A DNA stretch of 11,422 nucleotides from the NCBI GenBank assembly GCA_944358685.1, contig CALVRQ010000092.1:1-11422 (forward strand), written 5' to 3'. The DNA comes from an uncultured Bacilli bacterium (GTDB lineage Bacteria; Bacillota_I; Bacilli_A; RF39; UBA660). The notes beneath the pieces are model-generated. The model saw only the letters and a program-made list of their open reading frames with translations, did no database searches and was not told the DNA's origin. Positions 6,387 through 11,422 of this stretch are shown piece after piece. The position numbers and the translations under genes were made by a program. How positions within the stretch are numbered: the stretch's first letter is position 1; each line of letters starts with the position of its first letter.

Positions 6387-7861
6387 TAGTACATACTCAT
6401 CGGATTAATTCGGCAATAATCGCAACCTTTCCATATTTCATAATGAACATGTGGCCCTGTTGCTACTCCAGTCATTCCGACTAAACCTATAACATCCCCT
6501 CTAGCCACAACCTGACCAACTTTAACTTTTATCTTTGACATATGTGCATATAAAGTCAAATAACCATTATTGTGATCGATAATTACATGATTACCATAAC
6601 TATAATGATAACCAGCTTCTTTAACACGTCCATTATTAGTCGCATAAACATTTGAACCATATCCAGTACCACTAATATCTAAACCACCATGTAACTCACG
6701 CTTGCCACTAACTGGATTAGTACGCCATACATAACCACTACTTAAAGTCCATCCACTATCAGTAGGCCATCCCCAACTAGTAATACTACCTACATCAGGA
6801 ATATACTTATTACCTTTCAAAATAATCTTACTAACCGGCTCCTTAAGTACCGTTTTACTTTGTGGATCAACATAATTAATAACTCCATTAACTTTTCTAA
6901 CCCTTTGAGCAACGCGCACTAAACCATTCTCTCCTTCTTGAATAACCTTATCTTGTCCAATAACTACATTATTATCATATCTTTCTTCAGTCGTATATTG
7001 ACTTTCCATATCCATGGCCACATAAGACTCTTCAACCACACTGATTTGCGGATTAGTTTCAACTATCCTTAATTTTTGACCAGGATATAATAAATTCGTT
7101 GTACTAGTTAAACTAGTATTAGAAATCAAAACTTCTTCCGGACTAATTTTATTATTAAAAGCTACATTTTCAATCGTATCACCAGCTTGAACAATATAAT
7201 CTATTCCAGTTTGTTCTTTACCATAAAGCAAGTAATTTGCAAGGTCAGAAGCACTAGTATAAATTGTCTCGTCAACAGGTATCTTCGTTTCCTTAACTGT
7301 TATATCTTCATTAATATATACATTTTCAATATTCTCACCAGTTGTTTCAATTTCTACCTGTGTATCATCAATATAAGCTTGATACTGATCTGAACCAACA
7401 AAAGTCTTAATCAAAGTCTCTACCGCCTCTTTAAAGACCTTTTTATCCAAAACATAAATAGTTTGGGTTGTAAGTTTTTCTTTAGCCTCAGTATCCTTCT
7501 CATCGGCTTGCTTTTTAATAACAAATTCATATCCTTTAATAGTAAATGTTTCCTTATCAGAAATTTTTTTATAAACATCCTTTACAGAATCAACATCACC
7601 ACTATAAGTTGTCAACTTTCTAATTTGCAATCCCTTAGGTGAATAAACTTTATCAACATTAAATTTTCGTTTATAATATGCACCATTCGCATCAATATAA
7701 TCTTCAAGCTTTTTTTCTGACCTAATTGTTCCTAAAGACTCATCGTCTAAATACACTTCATAATAATTGTTAGGCTCAGGCGTTGTTTTATATCCAAACC
7801 CAAGTACAAAAACACCAACAGTTATTATAAAAAGCATAAACAAAATTGAAAACTTTTTCAT
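6386..7861 (-). CDS. Exported LysM-G5-M23 peptidoglycan endopeptidase
   Basis: A 491-residue cell-wall hydrolase. An N-terminal signal or anchor (about 5-22) is followed by an unassigned region (about 30-215), a LysM peptidoglycan-binding domain (221-267, Y-I-V-Q-A-G-D-T-I to L-Y-P-G-Q-K-L-R-I), a G5 domain (about 274-351) and an M23 LytM-type peptidase (about 372-487). Zinc ligands are H391 and D395 (H-G-G-L-D) and H473; H440 (L-Y-A-H) and H471 (H-V-H-Y-E) are catalytic, so it should be active. The tail holds a C-D-Y-C pair (C480, C483), unusual for this family. The ATG follows the dnaB stop with no gap and its ribosome site lies in the last dnaB codons. It probably cuts stem-peptide cross-links, in line with the nearby walJ. 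Confidence 0.9.
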   Translation of the reverse strand: MKKFSILFMLFIITVGVFVLGFGYKTTPEPNNYYEVYLDDESLGTIRSEKKLEDYIDANGAYYKRKFNVDKVYSPKGLQIRKLTTYSGDVDSVKDVYKKISDKETFTIKGYEFVIKKQADEKDTEAKEKLTTQTIYVLDKKVFKEAVETLIKTFVGSDQYQAYIDDTQVEIETTGENIENVYINEDITVKETKIPVDETIYTSASDLANYLLYGKEQTGIDYIVQAGDTIENVAFNNKISPEEVLISNTSLTSTTNLLYPGQKLRIVETNPQISVVEESYVAMDMESQYTTEERYDNNVVIGQDKVIQEGENGLVRVAQRVRKVNGVINYVDPQSKTVLKEPVSKIILKGNKYIPDVGSITSWGWPTDSGWTLSSGYVWRTNPVSGKRELHGGLDISGTGYGSNVYATNNGRVKEAGYHYSYGNHVIIDHNNGYLTLYAHMSKIKVKVGQVVARGDVIGLVGMTGVATGPHVHYEIWKGCDYCRINPMSMY

Positions 7862-9208
7862 CTAATCACCTACCTGACTATTTTCCATATTGAAAAATGA
7901 ACTAGTATCTCTTTTAAATATCAAATTAACTGTTGCGGTAGGTCCACTACGATGTTTAGAAATAATAAATTCACTTTTACTAGTATTTTCATCAATCGCA
8001 CTTTCTTTATTATAATAATCATCACGATATAAAAATGCGACAATATCAGCATCTTGCTCAATAGAGCCAGATTCCCTTAAATCAGAAAGAAGTGGTCTTT
8101 TATCCTCTCTACCTTCAACACTACGAGAAAGCTGAGCTAAAGCAATAACCGGAATATTAAGTTCCATCGCCATTGTCTTTAAAGACCTAGAAATTTCAGA
8201 CACTTCTTGTTGCCTTTGACCTGCATATCTAGCAGAACCACTAATTAATTGCAAATAGTCGATAATAACAATATCAAGTCCATCTTCAGAATTAGCAAGC
8301 CTTCTACATTTTGCTCTAATCTCACTTACTGTCATACCAGGAGTATCATCAATAAATATTTTAGTATCTGCTAAGCGACTAATAGCCTCATTAACCCGTT
8401 TCCAATCTTGATGCTCTAATTTACCTGTACGTAATTTCGAAGCTTCAATTTGTCCAACTGAAGAAAGCATACGACTAATAAGCTGTTCTGCCCCCATTTC
8501 CATATTAAATAAAGCTACAGTTTTTTTCGCATTCATCGCCATATTAACAGCTAAATTAACCGCAAATGCTGTTTTACCCATTGCTGGACGTGCGGCAATT
8601 ATAATTAGCTCATTCTCATGAAAACCAGCAGTTAATCTATCAATATCATAATATCCAGATGGAACACCCGTAATTTCACCTTTTTGTGATGATAACTTTT
8701 CTAAATCAACTTGTGCCTTAAATAGCACATCCTGAATACTTTTAAATTCAGAACCACGTCTATTCTTAACTACATCAAATATTTTTTTCTCAGCTTCATC
8801 TAAAATATCGCCAATATCTTCTGTTGAAGAAAAACCAGAATTTGCAATATCAGTCCCAGCCTCAATCAAATTACGTCTTAAAAATTTTTCTTCAATTATA
8901 TTGATATACTCATCAGCATTAGCTGCCGTCGGCACTATATTAATTATTTGGGTTAAATACTCAACACCACCAACTTGATTCAGCAACTTTTTCTTCTCAA
9001 GTTCAGCCGTTACTGTCGTAATATCAATCGGTACTTTCTTATCAGCTAATTTTTTTATAGTATCAAATATTTTCTTATGAGAATCTAAATAAAACATATC
9101 CTTATTTAATCTTTCAGTAATACGTTCTAAAGCCTTCTCACTTAAAAACATTGAACCAAGAATAGCTTGCTCCGCATCTATTTTTTGGGGCATCGACCTA
9201 TCATTCAT
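7862..9208 (-). CDS. dnaB: Replicative DNA helicase
   Basis: The hexameric 5'-3' helicase that opens the fork and recruits primase (called DnaC in B. subtilis). The 448 residues include the N-terminal domain (D-A-E-Q-A-I-L-G-S-M-F-L, residues 11-22), a linker, and the RecA-like motor: Walker A A-R-P-A-M-G-K-T (206-213, K212), F-N-M-E-M with E237, Walker B I-I-D-Y-L-Q (315-320), then L-A-Q-L-S-R, D-L-R-E-S-G-S-I-E-Q-D-A-D and S-K-H-R-S-G-P-T. No intein is present, though dnaB is a common intein site. AGGTGA seven bases before the ATG sets the start, and rplI is eight bases away. This rplI-dnaB order is widespread in Bacillota. Confidence 0.97.
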   Translation of the reverse strand: MNDRSMPQKIDAEQAILGSMFLSEKALERITERLNKDMFYLDSHKKIFDTIKKLADKKVPIDITTVTAELEKKKLLNQVGGVEYLTQIINIVPTAANADEYINIIEEKFLRRNLIEAGTDIANSGFSSTEDIGDILDEAEKKIFDVVKNRRGSEFKSIQDVLFKAQVDLEKLSSQKGEITGVPSGYYDIDRLTAGFHENELIIIAARPAMGKTAFAVNLAVNMAMNAKKTVALFNMEMGAEQLISRMLSSVGQIEASKLRTGKLEHQDWKRVNEAISRLADTKIFIDDTPGMTVSEIRAKCRRLANSEDGLDIVIIDYLQLISGSARYAGQRQQEVSEISRSLKTMAMELNIPVIALAQLSRSVEGREDKRPLLSDLRESGSIEQDADIVAFLYRDDYYNKESAIDENTSKSEFIISKHRSGPTATVNLIFKRDTSSFFNMENSQVGD

Positions 9209-9216
9209 CTAATCAC

Positions 9217-9654
9217 CTACTTTTCCAAATGTATTTTTAAAGTAGCCTCAACTTTTTTGTGCAAAATAACTTTAACATTTGTCGTTCCTAAAGTATTAAT
9301 TGGAACATCTAATTTAATCTTTCTTTTATCAATATCAAACCCTTTTTTCTTAAGCTCATCAGCAATCTGTTTTGTACTAATTTGACCAAAAACTTGACCA
9401 TTTTTACCAGTATTAACTTTAAAATTTAAAGTCATCTTTTCTAATTTATTTTTAATACCCTCACATTCTTTTAAAAGTAAAGACTCCTCTAAAGCAGCTT
9501 CTTCAGTTTGTTTCTTTAAAACCTTACTACTACCCTTAGTCTCTAAAACTGCCATTTTATTATTAATCAAAAATCTTCCGTATCCATCTTTAACTTCTAT
9601 TATATCATTTTTCTTTCCTTGTTTCTTTACATCTTGAAGCAATATAACTCTCAT
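9217..9654 (-). CDS. rplI: 50S ribosomal protein L9
   Basis: A 145-residue protein, normal for L9, which binds 23S rRNA near the L1 stalk and affects reading-frame fidelity. The N-terminal domain has M-R-V-I-L-L-Q-D-V-K-K-Q-G-K-K-N-D-I-I-E-V-K-D-G-Y-style spacing with a conserved aromatic-rich turn (D-G-Y-G-R-F-L-I). A charged connecting helix (about 42-75) leads to the C-terminal domain with K-N-G-Q-V-F-G-Q-I-S and V-K-V-I-L-H-K-K-V. The ATG overlaps the stop of the gdpP-like gene as ATGA, and dnaB follows after eight bases, so it belongs to that operon. Confidence 0.95.
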   Translation of the reverse strand: MRVILLQDVKKQGKKNDIIEVKDGYGRFLINNKMAVLETKGSSKVLKKQTEEAALEESLLLKECEGIKNKLEKMTLNFKVNTGKNGQVFGQISTKQIADELKKKGFDIDKRKIKLDVPINTLGTTNVKVILHKKVEATLKIHLEK

Positions 9655-10631
9655 TCTATCACATCCTTAATAACTTTTTCTAATTCTTTTGCAACTTCAT
9701 CTATAGATTTATCTTTAATTTGTGCAGCCGCATCTGTCAAATGCCCGCCACCACCTATTTTTTCCATAAGCTCACCAACATTAACTTCTCCTATAGAACG
9801 TGCACTAACACCAACAATTCTATTAGATAATTTACCGATAGCAAAAGAAGCCTTAATATCCTCAAATTTAAGTAACTCTTTAGCAAGCAATGCAATATCC
9901 ACATTACCATGAATCTTATCATCCATCTTGCACATCAAAACATCTGGAACCACTTCTACACTATCACTTATAAAACCATATCTTTTAACCATTTCTTCCT
10001 TTGGTTCCTTAAGTAAATCTTGAATAATTACAAAATCTGCTCCATTTTTAGCTAAATAAGCCGCCATTTCAAAAGTCCTAGATGTAGTTTTTATATTAAA
10101 ACTACTAGTATCAACAACCATACCAGAAAGTAATACTGTCAAAATTAACGGCTCGATATTTAACTTTAAATAATTCAAATACTCAGCCATTACCTCAACA
10201 ATACTAGATTTATTCGCATCACAATATTTATAAATCGTATCATCAATAGTATCTAAACTACCAATATGATGATCAATAACAATCTTATCACCAATAACAT
10301 CTAATACCTTATCAGACTCTACTAATTCTGGTTTTTGCGTATCTAAAATAACAAGTAAAGGTTTACTAAATTTACTATTTAATATCTCATCTTCACTTCT
10401 AAATTCAAATTTTATATTATTTTCATCTAATAACTTAATAGCCTTATCTAAAGAACGATAAAATTTTTCCTTTGGTGACACAATAAAACACTTCTTCTTC
10501 ATAGAAGTAACTATCTTAAAAAATGCAAGCGCTGACCCCATTCCATCTAAATCAGGCCTAGCATGCGTCATAATAATAACTTCATCATGCTTTTTTATAT
10601 TTTCGTTTAATATTTCAAAGAGTTCACGCAT
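9651..10631 (-). CDS. DHH-DHHA1 phosphodiesterase, GdpP-like but without the sensory N-terminal half
   Basis: A 326-residue soluble protein made only of the DHH and DHHA1 domains. Metal-binding residues are present: H23, D27 and D29 in T-H-A-R-P-D-L-D, D97 (I-L-D-T), D120-H121-H122 (V-I-D-H-H) and D174 (V-V-D-T-S-S-F). DHHA1 carries S-A-R-S-I-G-E-V-N-V and G-G-G-G-H (293-297). The stretch S-R-T-F-E-M-A-A-Y-L-A-K-N-G-A-D-F and the rplI-dnaB neighbours match GdpP (YybT), which hydrolyses cyclic di-AMP. GdpP proper adds two membrane helices, a PAS and a degenerate GGDEF domain (about 300 residues), all absent here. It may degrade c-di-AMP or pApA/short RNA (DhhP or NrnA type). The ATG has GAGGGTGATG upstream and it is the first gene of the operon. 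Confidence 0.9.
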   Translation of the reverse strand: MRELFEILNENIKKHDEVIIMTHARPDLDGMGSALAFFKIVTSMKKKCFIVSPKEKFYRSLDKAIKLLDENNIKFEFRSEDEILNSKFSKPLLVILDTQKPELVESDKVLDVIGDKIVIDHHIGSLDTIDDTIYKYCDANKSSIVEVMAEYLNYLKLNIEPLILTVLLSGMVVDTSSFNIKTTSRTFEMAAYLAKNGADFVIIQDLLKEPKEEMVKRYGFISDSVEVVPDVLMCKMDDKIHGNVDIALLAKELLKFEDIKASFAIGKLSNRIVGVSARSIGEVNVGELMEKIGGGGHLTDAAAQIKDKSIDEVAKELEKVIKDVIE

Positions 10632-10653
10632 AACATCACCCTCTTATCATTAT

Positions 10654-10682
10654 ACTATAAATTATCGTTCTTGTCTTGTCAA
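10654..10682 (-). promoter_or_regulatory. Strong sigma-A promoter of the gdpP-like/rplI/dnaB operon
   Basis: Read leftward, a consensus TTGACA (10682-10677), exactly 17 bp, then TATAGT (10659-10654, five of six). The expected start near 10647 is just upstream of the ribosome site and the ATG at 10631. It can serve all six genes down to rlmH, as no terminator is seen between them. Confidence 0.8.
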
Positions 10683-10731
10683 CCAACCTCTAAAATAATA
10701 AAAATATTGTGATAAATATTTTTTCCACAAT

Positions 10732-10760
10732 AAAACCCGAAACATTACATTTCGAGTTTT
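10732..10760 (-). terminator. Terminator after the small exported protein
   Basis: Read leftward, AAAAC-T-CGAAA (10760-10750) pairs with TTTCG-G-GTTTT (10742-10732): an 11-bp stem with one U-G pair, which is A-C on the other strand, and a 7-base loop. The short T run and the leftward-only pairing fit termination of the gene at 10779-10988, insulating the promoter at 10654. Confidence 0.65.
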
Positions 10761-10778
10761 ATATAATCTCCTATTTCT

Positions 10779-10988
10779 CTACTCAATTGTAAATGGATTA
10801 GATTGTGACCCATATCCTCCTGTAATTTGTACATTTGTTGCCTGCATTCCACTTGTCCCATTTTCATACGTCACTTGATTACTTGGAAAATACGTCGCTG
10901 CTATTACACTTACGCCTCCACACACCACTATTCCCATTACAAATCCTATTATATTTGTCTTGATACATTTGTTATTTTTCTCTTTCAT
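10779..10988 (-). CDS. Small exported or membrane-anchored protein of unknown function
   Basis: A 69-residue protein I cannot name. Basic residues 1-11 (M-K-E-K-N-N-K-C-I-K-T) precede a hydrophobic, glycine-rich segment (about 12-31) ending near A-A-T, a signal peptide or anchor. The rest reads S-N-Q-V-T-Y-E-N-G-T-S-G-M-Q-A-T-N-V-Q, close to a motif I associate with many surface proteins of gut Bacillota (V-T-Y-D-N-x-x-S-G-L-x-A-T-N-V-Q-D-A-I-D-E-L-Y). Here the coil after Q is missing and the chain ends G-S-Q-S-N-P-F-T-I-E. It could be a compact family member or a remnant. The ribosome site GGAGAGGT is well placed. It diverges from an XRE regulator across a shared dyad and has its own terminator. 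Confidence 0.7.
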   Translation of the reverse strand: MKEKNNKCIKTNIIGFVMGIVVCGGVSVIAATYFPSNQVTYENGTSGMQATNVQITGGYGSQSNPFTIE

Positions 10989-11038
10989 AAATACCTCTCC
11001 TTTGTCTTCATATTTTAAACAATTCTCTATTTTTCAAT

Positions 11039-11090
11039 AATATACCATTTTGGAGTATTCAAATATTTAATTACGCCGAAATGGTATATT
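11039..11090. promoter_or_regulatory. 52-bp dyad with outward-facing extended -10 boxes
   Basis: The halves 11039-11064 and 11065-11090 are reverse complements at 22 of 26 positions; the outer 12 (AATATACCATTT and AAATGGTATATT) are perfect. Each outer arm contains TGGTATATT, an extended -10, pointing left to the small exported protein and right to the XRE gene. The likely role is an operator for the XRE protein that controls both genes; this is inferred from position and symmetry. Confidence 0.65.
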
Positions 11091-11115
11091 TTTTATATAA
11101 TCAAGGTCGATTTTT

Positions 11116-11316
11116 ATGATAGGAAAAGCATTAAAATATATGAGAAAAAATAAGAAACTAAAGCAAGATGTATTAGCCAAAGAAATTGGTATATCCCAGC
11201 AAAATCTTTCGCGATATGAAAACGAACAAAGAATTATTTCTTTTGATACAATTGAACAAATTGCTAATAAATGTGGATATGAAATATACTTTATTAAGAA
11301 CAAAATACCAAAATAA
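11116..11316 (+). CDS. Single-domain XRE-family DNA-binding regulator
   Basis: A 66-residue protein consisting of one Cro/cI-type helix-turn-helix domain: L6-K-Y-M-R-K, then Q17-D-V-L-A-K-E-I-G-I-S-Q-Q-N-L-S-R-Y-E-N with the recognition helix at about 28-35, and I-I-S-F-D-T-I-E-Q-I-A-N. There is no sensor or oligomerisation domain, so it is like small phage-type or toxin-antitoxin-type regulators, but no toxin gene is next to it. AAGGT sits nine bases before the ATG. If transcription starts from the right extended -10 of the dyad, the leader is about 20 nt and includes this site. It probably represses itself and the divergent gene. Its ligand or trigger is unknown. Confidence 0.85.
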   Translation: MIGKALKYMRKNKKLKQDVLAKEIGISQQNLSRYENEQRIISFDTIEQIANKCGYEIYFIKNKIPK

Positions 11317-11327
11317 ATTTTGGTATT
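11304..11327 (+). repeat. Perfect 24-base palindrome at the end of the XRE gene
   Basis: AATACCAAAAT (11304-11314) and ATTTTGGTATT (11317-11327) are exact reverse complements around two A's. It spans the XRE stop codon and abuts the next hairpin. The ATACCA...TGGTAT arms echo the dyad upstream of the gene. It may be a terminator stem, a second operator or the flank of an inserted element. Confidence 0.5.
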
Positions 11328-11347
11328 AGCTTACCTCACGGTAAGCT
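11328..11347. repeat. Perfect 8-bp hairpin with a TCAC loop; terminator or insertion-sequence end
   Basis: AGCTTACC (11328-11335) and GGTAAGCT (11340-11347) form a stem with a four-base loop. Rightward, the CTTTCTACTT that follows is a poor T tract for terminating the XRE gene. Leftward, it lies just past the stop of the edge ORF, where IS200/IS605 elements keep the subterminal hairpin bound by their transposase. Confidence 0.5.
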
Positions 11348-11351
11348 CTTT

Positions 11352-11422
11352 CTACTTCATAGCAGTCTTAGACTCCTCCATAGACCAGTATCGGATAGTC
11401 GCTACCCTAATTATATTATTTA
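11352..11422 (-). CDS. C-terminal end of an ORF entering from the right edge, possibly IS200/IS605 TnpB
   Basis: A leftward frame is open from the window edge to TAG at 11352-11354 and ends V-A-T-I-R-Y-W-S-M-E-E-S-K-T-A-M-K. The DNA is clearly richer in G and C than the rest of the window. A perfect hairpin follows 4 bases after the stop. That arrangement, a short tail plus subterminal hairpin, fits the 3' end of tnpB in IS200/IS605-type elements, whose last part also encodes the guide-like omega RNA. With only 22 codons visible, neither coding nor family can be proven; it could instead be the 3' part of a structured RNA. Confidence 0.35.
   Translation of the reverse strand, partial: NNIIRVATIRYWSMEESKTAMK

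Noticed and set aside
9619..9912. 97-codon open frame on the plus strand
   Set aside because: Antisense to rplI and the gdpP-like gene, which have clear family motifs; no ribosome site.
10701..10722. 8-bp AT-only inverted repeat (AAAATATT / AATATTTT)
   Set aside because: No G-C pairs; expected by chance in AT-rich DNA and too weak for a terminator.
10827..11018. 63-codon open frame on the plus strand
   Set aside because: Antisense to the small exported protein, with no ribosome site; the opposite frame has a signal segment, ribosome site and terminator.
11067..11303. 78-codon open frame on the minus strand
   Set aside because: Antisense to the XRE gene and runs through the operator dyad; the XRE frame has the helix-turn-helix motif and a ribosome site.
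1..11422. CRISPR array, tRNA, rRNA or prophage genes
   Set aside because: No regularly spaced repeats, no tRNA-like or rRNA-like stretches and no phage structural genes were seen on reading both strands.

Overview
The window is AT-rich, with Bacillota-type genes: strong GGAGG-like ribosome sites, GTG starts, ATGA overlaps between genes and sigma-A-like promoters. SpoIIR points to an endospore-forming lineage. TGA is a stop codon (it ends DUF3592, walJ and the gdpP-like gene) and Trp is TGG, so the code is the standard bacterial one and not the Mycoplasma code. The order gdpP-like / rplI / dnaB matches the B. subtilis yybT-rplI-dnaC locus. The best guess is a gut-type low-GC Bacilli or Erysipelotrichia-like bacterium on a chromosomal segment, with a mobile-element-like scrap at the right edge.

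Layout. 1-17 is the start of a leftward gene. 132-1639 (+) holds a DUF3592 membrane protein overlapping gpsA, which is interrupted by an in-frame TAA beside a 14-A run. Two intrinsic terminators meet at 1629-1684. 1672-2646 (-) holds rpmE (L31) and a membrane-anchored SGNH-like protein with degenerate catalytic sites. 2706-5125 (-) holds murA, an MntP/YtaF-type transporter and spoIIR. 5185-10631 (-) is a compact operon transcribed from a good sigma-A promoter at 10654-10682: a gdpP-like DHH phosphodiesterase, rplI, dnaB, an M23/LysM/G5 endopeptidase, walJ and rlmH, with gaps or overlaps of only a few bases. 10779-11316 is a divergent pair, a small exported protein (-) and a single-domain XRE regulator (+), facing each other across a 52-bp dyad. 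11328-11422 has a perfect hairpin and a more GC-rich tail that may be the end of an IS200/IS605-type element.

Functionally the long operon joins c-di-AMP turnover, ribosome parts and rRNA methylation, the replicative helicase, cell-wall hydrolysis and WalJ. MurA feeds peptidoglycan synthesis. SpoIIR signals from forespore to mother cell. GpsA would make glycerol-3-phosphate for lipids, so its interruption needs explaining.

The most interesting points are the 52-bp dyad between the XRE gene and the small exported protein, the GdpP homologue without its sensory N-terminal half, the broken gpsA with its slippery surroundings, the hairpin that covers the spoIIR ribosome site, and the right-edge element. 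No CRISPR array, tRNA or rRNA gene was seen.
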